Source: Dolomedes plantarius (taxonomy: Eukaryota > Arthropoda > Arachnida > Araneae > Dolomedidae). From it: 64,000 nucleotides of DNA. Position 1 is the stretch's first letter; the number at the start of each line of letters is the position of its first letter. The position numbers and the translations under genes are program-made. Of this stretch, positions 1 through 12,135 are shown piece by piece. Under the pieces are notes generated by a model. The model had not been told where the DNA came from. It was given only the letters and a program-made list of their open reading frames with translations, and searched no databases. The DNA lies in assembly GCA_907164885.2 (NCBI GenBank), contig OU015497.1:70914472-70978471 (forward strand), written 5' to 3'.

Positions 1-287
1 TTAGTTTATTTGTCCTGAATAATTGTTAAAACTTCCATGTGAGCTCATGTGGTACTACACTACTTTATCGATTAAGATATGAATTTTAAAATTGCACTCG
101 TAAATGACACTACTTGTTGAGAAAAATCCACCTTCCTTACTGTAAATATACTAGATAATTGCCATCTCAAAAAACATTAAGCGGTATCAGTAATTTTTAC
201 GTGCTCAGAAATCAATTTAATATGTTTGTAAAATTTTTGTTAATTAGATGCTATGAATTTAAAATAACAGATATATCAAATTTGTCG
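1..287. other. AT-rich DNA, nothing recognised
   Basis: No coding signature, repeat or RNA gene seen. Open frames here are short and compositionally random. Confidence 0.5.
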
Positions 288-288
288 A

Positions 289-315
<27 letters not shown>
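288..315. repeat. (TA)n microsatellite
   Basis: A pure TA run that continues after the adjacent transposon (1256-1280). The element therefore appears to have inserted into one TA tract. Confidence 0.9.
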
Positions 316-317
<2 letters not shown>

Positions 318-319
<2 letters not shown>

Positions 320-1255
320 GTCCATAATTAAACTTCCCTACATTAAAGTTATCTACAGTCGAAACTACTATTCTGAAAGTTATGAAATTTTGTGTAGGAC
401 ATATTAGGGATAGGAATTTGCTTGAGTGAATAAAATATTTAGTTAAAAATTTCACCACCAGATGGCGTATTTTGAGGAATTACACATTTGGTCAACATTT
501 AATATAGTTAAAAAAATTTATTACAACAAGACAAGTTCAACATAACGGCCATCATTTTCAGCTACCATTTGAAACCGTAAGATAGCATATTCTACAGTTG
601 ATCGCAGTGTGTCGGGCAAAATGCTGAGAACCATATATGAAATATCTTCATATATGGCCACCATTAATCGAACACGTTTAACAGTCAATGGACCTTTTCG
701 AATCCCCTTCAAACTCCGAAATTTTCGTAGAGCAACTAGTGCTGAATTATCGTTTTGGTAAAACAATTTTGCTAACAAAGCTCGATCTGGTAATCGCAAC
801 GATGACATTCTGATTAGCAATAAAAAGCGCTCTGAAAACGAAATCTCCATGAAAGTTTCTAGGTTTTATAACAGCTTCTGCTCTACGTCGACAAAAATTA
901 ATTTGCATATTTGTTTCGTCGTCGTTCCTTCAAATCTTTTGTCCGAAGATTATTTATCGAACTGGTTTCCAATCGACTTCGCAATCACTTTAAAGATTGT
1001 AAAATTTAATGAGTATGAGTTATTGTGTTTAGGGTGACCTATGGTTAAAAAGATGGTGAAATCTTAAGTATAGAACCAGTCGTAATATGTAAATTATCAA
1101 AAATGCCCCCTGGAGGTGGAATTTTGAACTAATTTTTTTATTCGCTCAAACCAATCCCCATCCCTTTAATATGACCTACACAAAATTTCATAACTCTCTG
1201 AACAATAGTTTCGACTGTAGACAACTTTAAAGTAGGGAAGTTTAATTATGGACAC
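318..1255 (-). mobile_element. Non-autonomous DUF4817-type DNA transposon with ~160-bp TIRs
   Basis: The two ends are long imperfect inverted repeats of about 160 bp (318-480 and ~1095-1255). Both begin GTGTCCATAATTAAACTTCC when read inward and remain alignable through a block resembling CGACTGTAGAYAACTTTAA. The element is embedded in a TA microsatellite, consistent with a TA target duplication. Its centre encodes a shortened transposase on the minus strand. Long TIRs plus a DUF4817 fragment point to an arthropod Tc1/mariner-related group. It is non-autonomous because the catalytic region is missing. Confidence 0.8.
521..850 (-). pseudogene. Internally deleted DUF4817-type transposase
   Basis: A 109-residue open frame on the minus strand. 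Residues ~3-50 (RALLAKLFYQNDNSALVALR, then KFRSLKGIRKGP) have the look of the DUF4817 helix-turn-helix that opens many arthropod transposases. From about residue 72 the sequence (ILPDTLRSTVEYAILRFQ, then AENDGRYVE) resembles the extreme C-terminus of the same proteins. The whole catalytic DDE/D domain is absent, so the frame looks like an internal deletion that happens to stay open rather than a functional enzyme. It could still make a DNA-binding peptide. That is inference, and there is no expression evidence. It lies centrally between the two TIRs. Confidence 0.75.
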
Positions 1256-4109
1256 TATATATATATATATATATATATATCACACAAAAGAAGGAGACGT
1301 TGTTGATAATCGTCATTCTTTGTTTTATTTTCCCCGCTTTATAAGCGATTTGTAAAATTCATGTTTTCACTTTCTTTTAATAATAGTATAGCGAATATTA
1401 CAAATTAATTACATAAAAAAAAGAAAAGAAAGCATTTCTCATCAAATAATTCCTACAATCTTTATATTATGCTTTTTTTATTTCTGCTTATCTAGCAGTT
1501 GTTATCACTTTCTCATGTTACTGATGGCAATTTGCATATGTGTCTGATGGTTATAGGTGCATTATTATTTGAAACAGGCATCATGACATCAGAAATAACG
1601 TATTTAAATCCAGTTTCTCAGTTTATAGAGTATAAACTTGTAAAAGCATAAAATATTAGACCATATATAATGGAAAAATTATATTTTTCAGAGTGAAAAT
1701 AATGCTCTACACTTTCACCAGTTTAAATTGAAAATCTTAATAGCTATAAAGTTCATATCTCTGCATTTTTATGGCCTAGTAATTGATAAATTTCCGACAT
1801 CAATTTTATTAAAAACAAGTTCCTCCGGGAATTAAATTGAGCAATATGTTAAATAATTTAATCCATTATAATTATTTATTGCAATTTCTCGTTCCGCCAT
1901 GTTGATTTTACGTAATCACGAGCGTTCATGTCAATGATTGTAAAAAGGAAAAAAAAAACAGTTTTTAAAAGGAAACTGAAAGAAGAAAATCCTTTTGATA
2001 TGTTTATTAGCACCAAATATAAACATTAACTAACAGCAAAAATGGAGATATTAAGCTTATTAATGATGCAAAGAGCAAAAAGCACCGCCATCTATTTGGT
2101 TTTCAAAATCGGGAAGAAAAATTCATTAAAAAAATATAACCCTAAGGAATACAGCTCTGAAAAAACAAAAACAAATGTAATTGCCTTTCGAAACCATCAA
2201 TTAATTTAACATTTAGTGTCTAAAAGAAGAGAACACGTCAAAGGCGAGCATGAAAGAAATATCCACACTCTATTGTGCTTAAGTATTGAATGCACTTTTA
2301 TCATTCCATAATTAACACAGCATCCAAAACTGGAAGTGCTTTTGTTTCCCGAGGCGAATCCATTAATTTGGTGAAGTAAGGGGGGAGAGGAGGGGTGTCG
2401 TCGAGGGGCTTTTTATTGCATAATTAAGAATGGTAACTAGATTATTAAAGATTGAGATAGGATTGTGTTCACCTCATGCAGAAATTTTGTTTAAAAAATG
2501 ATATTGTGTGATTAACTATAATATTTATTCATCAACCTCGTTAAAAACTTAATCTAATTTATAACGTTTTGTTTGCATAAACATTAATCTGCTTATAGTA
2601 TGATTTACATGTACTCTGGCTGGCTCCCACTGAAGCAAAAATATCGCTTATATTATGCGTGTTTTATCCAACCAATGGGGCAGTAATCTGCAATAGATTT
2701 CACATAAGATTAGAATCATCAAATTGCAGAAATTAAAATTTATGCATTACTGATTCACAGATATAGAAGGACTAGCTGAGAGGAAACACGATGTGTTGTT
2801 GCTTTTTCGATTTAAAATGAAATGGTTTCATTTCTTAATGATTAAAAACTGTTTAAACCCTTTTAAAAAATATTAGAATTTTTAATAAACAAAATAATTA
2901 TTTAAAATTCTCTTTGTCAAATTTCGTTTTTGGCTATATGAAATAATTCTTTCAAATTTCTGTTTTCAAATTTTGCTTTTTAAACAAAAAATTTCATTCA
3001 ATTAGAAAAAAATCTGAAGGTTTTAACTTCTCATTTCCTAAAACAAAAATTATTTGTAGTACTTTAAAATTATTCCTGAATTTCAATTATTAAATAACTC
3101 GTTCTGAGACTCGCTCTAAACTAATAATTTTTCCTTTTGACAACATGGCCGAATGTAAATATTAAATTTCATGGGGGAAAAAGTACTTAAAAAATAGAAA
3201 GACAGTTCTCATGAATTCAAAATTGGAAGCGTAAGAATCCTCATGAGTTGTTCATTAATTAGAAACAAGTTTGACGAACTTGCTGGAATTATTAGTGAGT
3301 AAAATAATAAGTCGAAAAATTACGAACTCGGCATTCGGTTACATTAAGATACTATCGCGATCAGTACGGGAAATTTCAAAAGTGAGTTTTGTAAGTACGC
3401 TTTTTTAGTATAATAACATTTTTTTATTAAATGTATTTGGTATGTTTTAGAAGCTGAACATCTAGCAAATACCCATAAATCGTAAAATTGACATTAATAG
3501 GTGCAGAAAACCGAAATATTTGTCCAGCAAAATTGTTGATTTCGTGAAATTCTCAAAACTGCTTTGGGGAAAAACCTTCGTTTGCAATGAAAAACATTTT
3601 TAACTTTATAAAAATTTGTATATCCGTAAAGATGAAGAGTTGTAGAATACATGGAAATAAAAAAAATTGTCGACAGGAAGACAGAAAAGTTGAATTTTGC
3701 ATGGAGGAAAATAGTGGAAATTTGTGAAACGGAAAGGAGCTGGCCCACCCGAAATTTCAGCTGTTTCTATTGTCCGCTTCTTTTGAGTTCGGCGGTTTTT
3801 ATTTAATAATTAAAAAAGTTTAAAGTTTTGAAAGTTGAGTATGGCATCAGTGCACGTGTCTCGTCCGTCCGCGTCCATCGGCACCAGTCGCGATATCCTG
3901 CTTTGCTCGGTTCACGAGATCATCCCGTCCCTGTGTTTGCTCACTAACAAACATACGTTTGTTTACCTTCAGCTGTTAATAGTAAGATTGGACGTATTAC
4001 TATGAGTATTTGGATAAAAAAGTTATTAATGTGTTTTTTCTGTTACATGTGGATGCATACTGGGCAAAAATCTATCCGCATGCATACATTGCTTTGCGTA
4101 TATTATAAA
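1256..4109. other. AT-rich DNA, no gene recognised
   Basis: After the end of the TA tract (~1280) I see only AT-rich sequence with homopolymer runs. A G-rich patch near 2380-2410 and a short GC-richer patch at 3850-3950 are not explained. No long open frame has a recognisable product. Confidence 0.4.
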
Positions 4110-4618
4110 ATGCAGAAATGTAAACATTAATCTGTGATTCTGAGAGTTAATCGATAGGACTCATCAGTCTGAATGTTAATCTAAAAATAAGTGTGTTTAT
4201 GTGTGCTCGCCTGCCCGCTCTTGTACAGAGCAATAAAAAATAAATTTATGCACGCTATATTACATTAATAAACGTATAAAGCTTTAATTACTTTGCAGTT
4301 CTTTTCAAATAACACTACATCCATATTACACTCAAAGACATAAAGACACTTTCAACGTACAAAATACAGAAATGTAAACATTAATTTGTGATTCTGAGAG
4401 TTAATCGATTGCATTCATCTCTCTGAGTGTTAATATAAAAACATGTGTGTTTATGTATGCTCGCTTGCCCACTCTTGTAGATAGAGCAATAAAAAATACA
4501 GTTATGCAGTGATATAGTACATTAATACACGTATAAAACTTTAATTACTTTTAATTTATGTTCAAGTAACGATACATCCACATCACACTCAAAGATATAT
4601 AGGCACCTTCAACGTACC
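4110..4618. repeat. Two-copy tandem duplication, ~255-bp unit
   Basis: Unit 1 starts near 4110 (AATGTAAACATTAATCTGTG) and unit 2 near 4364 (AATGTAAACATTAATTTGTG). Both then carry GATTCTGAGAGTTAATCGAT, TGTGTTTATGT, GAGCAATAAAAAAT and TTCAACGTAC at the same offsets (254-257 bp). Substitutions and small indels are spread along the units, so the duplication is not very recent. Confidence 0.85.
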
Positions 4619-5604
<986 letters not shown>

Positions 5605-5996
5605 AGTTAACACTCCATCCTTTAGAAGTGAATTATTAGACGTTAATCATTTTAAAAATTTAATGAAATGAGACAATATTTACAGAACAGGACTAACACT
5701 TAAGAACATTTGGATGAAATTAAAAACACACGAAAAACATCTACAGAGCTATTCTCAACATCGGAAGCTTACAGAACACATCCGCTCAGTGTTCTTTCTC
5801 AGTCAAAAATGTTCGCGCGTAAAGTCTTTCGTACCGGAGTAGTGAGGAATGAAAATGGAAGTTACAGTTAAGTCCACTAGTGTTGCCAACGCAAACTCAC
5901 ACGGCCTTACTGAAGTTCCAGACGTCCGCGGCTAGGTTGGAGTAAAGAATAAGTCTGAGAAGATAAAGAAAAACAAGCAGGAAAAGGAAAACAAAA
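5605..5996. other. Unassigned flank of the integrase relic
   Basis: Moderately GC-richer DNA downstream (minus-strand sense) of the integrase relic. It could hold that element's 3' UTR or LTR, but I could not find a polypurine tract or a second LTR copy. Confidence 0.3.
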
Positions 5997-6815
5997 TTAA
6001 AAAAACCAAGCAATGTTCTTCGCATTGGTATGGGTGTTCAGTTTCTGCACCACTGTTTCATTTTTTCTGCTGCAGTTGACGTTATGGTTAAACCTTCGTG
6101 ATGTCCTAACTTTCAAACTTCGTAACGATCGTTGGGGTTGATGTTCGTAATCTCGTATGGACCAAAGAACTTTGGTCGGGGCTTTAATCCGGTTCCAAAT
6201 TGAGTTCATTGAATTGCCACTTTGTCACCGATCTTGTATTTACAAGCTGGTTTACGCCGTTTGTTATATTGTCGTATGTTTTCTTCCTGTAAACGGAGGA
6301 TATTTCGTTTAGCTTTACTACGTAACGCTTCTTTGTCATCGAGAATTCTTTGGTGGTGTTCCTCGTCAAGAAGTTGTTTAAACTTCTCGTGTTGTTTCAT
6401 TTTAACGCCAATTAAAAGTTGAAAAGGTGTGAATTTTGTACTGCGTGTGGTTATACTATTTAAGATACGTTGCAATCGCGGGCCGTATTTAAACCATTTG
6501 TCAGGTTCATCTATAGCTAACGTAGTTAAAACGGGAATAATTGTGCCATATGAATGCGCTCAACCTTGACCGTTGCCACGTGGTACACCTGTTGTTATTG
6601 AAATGTGTTCAATTGACTGTTCCTGGCAGTAACTTTGAAATTCTGAAGATGTGAATGAGCTACCTTTGTCTGTAATGATTTGAAGGGTTCTCAAATGTAG
6701 TTTGTTGCAAGGATAATTTGTCTAAGACATCTTTCGTAGAGGTGGACTTCACGGGATAGATCCATACAAATTTGGAAAAGGCATCAATTACTGTAAAAAG
6801 AGACTTGCAAGAGCT
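5997..6815 (-). pseudogene. LTR-retroelement integrase relic (core and C-terminal domain)
   Basis: Read on the minus strand, 6815-6690 carries an integrase-core segment (FTVIDAFSKFVWIYPVKS). Positions 6600-6560 carry the GVPRGNGQ block that precedes the catalytic Glu, with an in-frame stop next to it. The frame at 6475-6206 carries a C-terminal part (STKFTPFQLLIGVKM, then YKIGDKVAIQ). Coding similarity continues past a stop at 6206 toward a GPYEIT-like segment and meets another stop. This layout is typical of the integrase of Ty3/gypsy-like elements and of host genes derived from them. Protease, RT and RNase H are not seen. The upstream part is replaced by a microsatellite at 6822-6992. Several stops make this a dead fragment. 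Confidence 0.75.
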
Positions 6816-6821
6816 CCCATA

Positions 6822-6992
<171 letters not shown>

Positions 6993-7854
6993 TATTCAAA
7001 TGCTGAGATTCTAGATCTGTTCAATGGATTTCAAAGAGGCAAAACAAGATTGTATATTTAATACTAAAAGCTCATTGTTCTCGAAATAAATGTTTGTGTA
7101 AAGTTTGTTCCATTTCAGAACATTAATCTGCATTTCTCGATGAGAAACATCGAAACAATGCTGTCTTTGGAAGTATTTTTCCTGTCTTTTAAATGGTTTC
7201 AGAAATATTCTCCTTGAAAATTGTATTTCGTAATGTTTGATTTTAATCGAATAGGACTGAATTTTATTCAACATACTTTTGTGTTGATTTTGAACGTATG
7301 TCATTCATCAAATTTGTACAGATTAGTACTGTAAACATTCTTTTAAATACACAAATATTTTATAATTTTTCCTTTTTCTGAAAAATACTGATACCTTAAT
7401 AGATATCGTCTATGGTAATAAATGATCATTTTTAGGAAATGATGTCCTTGCAAGGGTATTTTTCAATATACTTCTCTATACCGATGAAATTATTTGTAAT
7501 ACCCTTTCTATAAAATTTTTAGATATCATCCCATGCATTTTCATGCCATTAGCAAATTTTAGATTAAATTTAGTCCTATAAAGTTTGTTTAGAAAATCTT
7601 AAAACAATAATTTTCCATATAAAAGCAGTCTGGGCGAAAAATTTCTATTTTGCGACAATTTTACAAAATAATTAATTGATATGATGTTCGTGTGAGACCC
7701 TAGGACTCCAGACCAATGAACCTAGTGGGTATTGTGTTGAGTTAAAATCAGATAAAGTATATCCCATTTAAGTTCCCTGCTTCTTCAATAAAACACATGA
7801 TAAACCAATACTAAATCATAATTATGAAGTGTAATAAAAACACCGAATGCAACA

Positions 7855-7860
<6 letters not shown>
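6993..7860. other. AT-rich DNA, nothing recognised
   Basis: The minus-strand open frame at 7011-7304 has no family signature. No inverted or direct repeat was noticed. Confidence 0.4.

Positions 7861-7914
<54 letters not shown>
7861..7914. repeat. (TA)n microsatellite
   Basis: Pure TA run forming the left border of dispersed repeat A, copy 1. Confidence 0.9.
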
Positions 7915-7919
<5 letters not shown>

Positions 7920-8334
7920 CCCATTACATTACATCCTTAAAATATAACCTGAAAAGGAAGACTAGCTCATATTTACATGGCTGGAGCTAGACTCAACCTG
8001 AAAGAAATAAAATTTCTATGCAGTTTGGCCGAATCGTTTATTAGAGCGACAAAAGTACATCCGTTCATTTCAGAAAACAACTCGGAAGAATATCACCTTT
8101 CAACATTATACGCGAGAGCGACAGGAACATGTGACTACTATTTGTAGGTTCAGCAAATTTTGGGGCTCACGAAGCTGTCCCACTCCTGAATCCGAACGTA
8201 TACACGAGTAGAAATGCAAAGGCATGCGATTCGTGGGAAGTTCTATGGCTAAGGGTTATGAAACGATAAATTAATATTACTGGGGATAAAACTTAGGAAA
8301 GGGAAATTTAAATGCTAGAAAAGAGAGCATAATA

Positions 8335-8337
<3 letters not shown>
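7915..8337 (+). repeat. Dispersed repeat A, copy 1 (~420 bp, microsatellite-bounded)
   Basis: Clearly homologous along its whole length to 48807-49227. Shared blocks in order include TATAACCTGAAA, GGAAGACTAGCTCAT or GGAAAACTAGCTCAT, GCGACAAAAGTACAT, GTAGAAATGCAAAGGCATGC and the terminal CATAATATTTAATATAT. Both copies are bounded by simple repeats, (TA)n on both sides here. No coding capacity or clear Pol III promoter was seen, so the class is unknown. Confidence 0.85.

Positions 8338-8389
<52 letters not shown>
8338..8389. repeat. (TA)n microsatellite
   Basis: Right border of repeat A copy 1. It grows directly out of the element's terminal AATATTTAATATAT. Confidence 0.9.
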
Positions 8390-8391
<2 letters not shown>

Positions 8392-8697
8392 AAGACTGTT
8401 TTGATGCTACGGGTATTAAATACAGACGAAATTAAAAACTAAAGAAATATGAAAAACATCTTTTTTGCGTTTCCATATAACGGGAAGCCTAAAATCTTCC
8501 GATAAACGATATATAATCTTGTCAAATAAATAACCATCAATTCTAATCCAGTAAAATAAAAATAATCAATATTATTAATTTTTGAGAAATCTTGAAATTA
8601 AGTGAAAATATGTTTATGTTCAAAACGAAGACTATATTAATACAAAAGCTATAAATTTTGAACGAGAATAAAAATCAAGAAATATAATACCATTTCT
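8390..8697. other. AT-rich DNA, nothing recognised
   Basis: No feature seen. Confidence 0.4.
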
Positions 8698-8860
8698 TTC
8701 AGAGCAGATTGGAGCGTCAGCGTGTCTTGCATCGAAATGCTTTAAACCAATCACAGACCTCCAAAAGAGGAGCTGTGAAATTGTTGCTATCTCAGATTCG
8801 TTAAAAATATTTCGATGCAAGTAACAGTGTCACTGACGGATGCAATGTGAACAAGGCCTA
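8698..8860. mobile_element. Fold-back MITE (repeat B, copy 1)
   Basis: An internal 13-bp perfect inverted repeat, CTTGCATCGAAAT (8726-8738) and ATTTCGATGCAAG (8809-8821), lies inside outer arms GAGCGTCAGCGTG and CACTGACGGATGCAATGTG. The right end (GTGAACAAGGCC) and the ACCAATCA core match a second copy at 46002-46141, whose end reads GTGAACAGGCCC. The open frame across it is a shadow. The GGCC..GTTCACA end style recalls hAT MITEs, which is inference. Confidence 0.6.
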
Positions 8861-9409
8861 ACGGGGAATATTTAAATCTTTCGATTATAAAAGGTAGTCT
8901 AAACATAGAGAAGCAGTATATGGTAAAATATTATACAGTGTCTGATAGTATGAATAAATCTTTTACCCAAATGTAAATACTTTGGGTCCCTGGAGTTTTA
9001 TTATTTTCAGCTAGAGTAAAAAGTAAAGGACTTTTGAGCATTATCCTTTTGCCTGGCATCCTATCTCAATCAATAATATCCTTGCTTAGTACAATTTTTT
9101 TTATCGGGAACTCATCCTCCATTACATCTTTCTGTTCATCGAAACACCTCTCACTAAATTATTGTGATTAGATACGTTTATCTTTGCCACACCAAAATAT
9201 GCCAGACTATGGTCAATTGGAAAGGACTCAGATATTTGGTGCAAGAATCAGCGGATTTATGTCCACTCTTTGACAATAGGGGGCCGTAGGCAGCGTAATC
9301 TATTTAAAGGCCCTAGTCTGTATAGATACAATAATACAAATTGTAACCATAGTGTTTGTACTGTATCGCAAGCAATTTTCTTTCTCAATATGCCTGCGGT
9401 TCGACTGGT
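8861..9409. other. AT-rich DNA, nothing recognised
   Basis: No coding or repeat structure seen. Confidence 0.4.
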
Positions 9410-9596
9410 TGAGAGTTTTTTCTTTTTTTTTGGGGGGGGGGGGCGGGCTACGGGAAGGCTAATTAGACCGGGACCTACTGCTTACAGCCGATTTCGAACG
9501 GCTACCTACATCCCTGCTAATAGTGGGACTTGGACCCCTCAGACTCTGGAACCGAATGCCAGTGCCCTAGCCATTCGGCCATCTACCGGCCGCCTA
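9410..9596 (-). mobile_element. tRNA-derived SINE (minus strand)
   Basis: Read on the minus strand from ~9592, a tRNA-like head has box A TGGCCGAATGG (9571-9581) and box B GGTCCAAGTCC (9526-9536), spaced as in a Pol III internal promoter. A GC-rich body follows, then a C-run and an A-rich tail (plus-strand T/G runs at 9417-9445). The plus-strand open frame at 9270-9686 is only a shadow of this repeat. The head cannot be a working tRNA because the acceptor stem does not close and there is no clean anticodon arm. Confidence 0.7.
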
Positions 9597-10015
9597 TTTG
9601 ACAATCTTTCATCTTTCAATGATGATCCTATTATAATCGGTGCCCTTCTAATACCCGTCGACCTTCTTAGGATTATCATTACTTAAGAATGTGTGTCAGT
9701 TGACATTACAGATCATGAGTTCCTATGATTAGCTGCGAGGGTTGTTTTCCTCTCTGTACTTTGTTAATTACAGACTAGAAAGAGAATATAAACAGCATGT
9801 AGGTTTTAAAATATGAAAAGTTAATTTTTTTTAATTTTCCACATTGTATTAAATTAGTGATGATTTTCGCTACGCGATTTCAATTTTTTAATCTCAACTT
9901 AAATATATATATTTTTTTTGTAAAATACTTACAATAAATCACAAGTACTATTAACAAATGAGGGAAACAGAAAGAATAATGTGCATCTACTAATGTGGAA
10001 TCCATGCCTTTCATC
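9597..10015. other. AT-rich DNA, nothing recognised
   Basis: No feature seen. Confidence 0.4.
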
Positions 10016-10200
10016 CCTTGAGTGGGTCGATAAAATGAGAACCAAACATGCTTGGGAACTAACTCTGGGGGTCCCGCGTAAGGTTGATCACCTAACCGAG
10101 ACATATGCTGTATGGAACCCCATGTCCACGGGCATTAAAACGGAGATGGGCACCGCAGGCGTTGGTCCACGTGCTGAAAAGCAATTCGGACTATAGAGCC
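10016..10200 (+). repeat. GC-richer repeat body, possibly SINE-derived
   Basis: This patch (TTGAGTGGGTCGATAAAATG onward) is clearly richer in GC than its surroundings. It contains GTTGATCACCTAACCG, similar in position and sequence to GACCACCTATACGG in the SINE body at 29.9 kb and GACCACCTATATGG at 50.5 kb. No tRNA-like head was found, so it is probably a 5'-truncated SINE. The assignment is tentative. Confidence 0.4.
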
Positions 10201-10257
10201 ATGAGTTAGTTTCTAATTTGGAATTAGAAAGATACCGAGAAGGAAATTCAGCATAGC

Positions 10258-10505
10258 TTAACCCTTTCAGAGGCAACATCTTATACCGTTTGCATGGTGC
10301 AGATTTTTTTCCAATTTTTTTAACCTAAAAAGTCTTGAAAATTTTTCCAATTAAGGGTTGCAAAATGTTTTTACTTCTTTAAACTGATAACAGATGGCAG
10401 CATAAGCCATTTTTTTGCTCATTTAACTGGAATACCTTGAATGCAAGAGAAAAATACTAGATATCGGCATTTGCACTGTGCAAATGGCACCCTTCAAAGG
10501 GTTAA
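10258..10505. mobile_element. piggyBac-like MITE (TTAA target)
   Basis: 248 bp bounded by TTAA on both sides (10258-10261 and 10502-10505). Inverted ends are CCCTTTCAGAGGCA on the left and, read inward, CCCTTTGAAGGGTGCCAT on the right. TTAA duplication plus ends starting CCCT is the hallmark of piggyBac-family elements. It has no coding capacity. A smaller inverted repeat, TTTGCACTGTGCAAA, lies near the right end. Confidence 0.7.
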
Positions 10506-11351
10506 GATGTGGATTGAACACCAGCATGTTCGACTTGTATACCCAGTAAGAATACCATTATAAATCTATTAGACTGACGTAGTATTTTACTGGGTGTGCG
10601 ACATGATCTTGCGTAATATGCTCTTCTACAGTATTCTTGGACCCCACCCATAGAACACGTTGGCTCCAGAATTTAAATCATACTTAACTGGTAGCAATTC
10701 TTTTTCTCCTTTTTTAACGTAATGTATTTTTGTGGCCTACAGTCCCGTTATAACTTTCAGTACCAAAATAACAGAATATTATCAGAATTTCTAAAAGTTT
10801 CCCGGAATTCCTACGCCAAAATGGAACTCCAAATTCAAGGGTCCAGAGTGGAAATGGGAGACGTGAGAATAGGGGCTCTTAAGAATGGGCTGATAAGATT
10901 TGAAATCAGGGCCTGCAAACGTGTTTCATTAGCATTTAATTAGATCAGTTCCGTATTTTCTACAGCAGATATTTTCCCAATTGTTATCTCAGAGTACGGC
11001 GTCTATTCACTGCTATCCGGCTTCATAAATTGAAGTCTTGAAGGTTAAAGTGAGTTACACAAATTAGAGAGAGAAAGAGTTTTAAATTTACTAAATGTTA
11101 TCAACCGGATAAAAGATGTATTTTTTACGCACAACAAGGATCACTGAGTGATTTTACTTAATTTAAACAAGTAAAAAAAATTAACTGGGCATATTTCACA
11201 AAGGTAACATTTCATTATAACTAATTTATTATCAAGCCTTTTCATTCATTGCATGCAAGCCGCCCTGTGCGTGTGTGCAGGTTGTGCCTTGCCCAAAGGC
11301 GTCTTTATTTTTTTTGGGGGGGGGAGGGATACTAAGCTTGCCATATCAAGA
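10506..11351. other. AT-rich DNA, nothing recognised
   Basis: The open frame at 10722-10943 has no family signature. A G-run sits at 11319-11327. Confidence 0.4.
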
Positions 11352-11356
11352 CATAT

Positions 11357-12002
11357 TGTAGTATTTGTTCTCTCTTCGTCGGAAAACGCGATATTTAAAA
11401 ACGTGTCATGAACGGATGGTTTAAAATAAAAATAAAATAATATGCAGATTTTTCAACTTTGAAGGCAGGACTCGAATTACGAAGCTCTCGCGTCACAGCC
11501 AATGGGATTTGTACAAGTAAATACAACAAGAATTTAAGATGTACGTTTTTTCAGCAAGTGGGGGTTTTAAGCAGTAGCTATTCTGCGAGTGATTTGGGAC
11601 TTTCAGCCATAGTGTTAGTAGCTGTTTTCGCAGCAAGTTTGACATTTAAATGTGTTTGTGACGAATTGTCGCACCATTAGGCTTGTATCCCTCCTTTCTT
11701 CCTATAACTATCCCAAGCTTTACCATTCAGTATAAGTAGTTTTTCCAAAATTTAAATAGGTTATTTTTCGCCCGTTCATGACACGCTTATCTGTATTCTT
11801 TTTTGTTTAATGGTTAAGTTTTGGTAAATATTTTTCTTCCAAGCTATTGGATCAAATCGATCCCCTTTTTTACTGTGTTTTTATGTAAAATAAGAAAAAT
11901 AAAGGCATTTTAGTTAGCCTCATCAAGTCTACTTTCTTGTGAAAGGTTTTTATTTCAGAAAATTAAGTATGGGGCAAATTATGCTGTTTAATCCACCCAA
12001 CA
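11357..12002 (+). repeat. Copia-1 5' LTR
   Basis: 646 bp, TGTAGTATTTG to CCACCCAACA, colinear with 16286-16931. It contains the AATAAA at ~11899 expected of an LTR. The 73-residue open frame at 11459-11680 is inside the LTR and has no matching frame of interest in the other LTR. Confidence 0.95.
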
Positions 12003-12003
12003 A

Positions 12004-12020
12004 ATTGGTAGCGGAGCGTG
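12004..12020 (+). other. Copia-1 primer-binding site
   Basis: Directly after the 5' LTR, TTGGTAGCGGAGCGTGG starts with a match (TGGTAGCrGAGC) to the complement of the 3' end of initiator tRNA-Met. It has one mismatch to the usual TGGTAGCAGAGC. Confidence 0.7.
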
Positions 12021-12135
12021 GTTAACGCATTGTCCCTCTGCGCTTATCTGAAATTAGTGAAAGAAGTAAAGCTTAATGTTAGGATATTTTTCGGTTTTTT
12101 AAAAACGTAAAAATCGGTATTCCTTTTGGATTAAA

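Noticed and set aside
3840..3960. GC-rich patch as a promoter or exon
   Set aside because: No open frame, splice-site pair or core promoter arrangement that I could defend.
9520..9592. Functional tRNA gene (also 24765-24834 and 50346-50420)
   Set aside because: Pol III boxes are present but acceptor and anticodon arms do not pair, and SINE bodies follow, so these are SINE heads.
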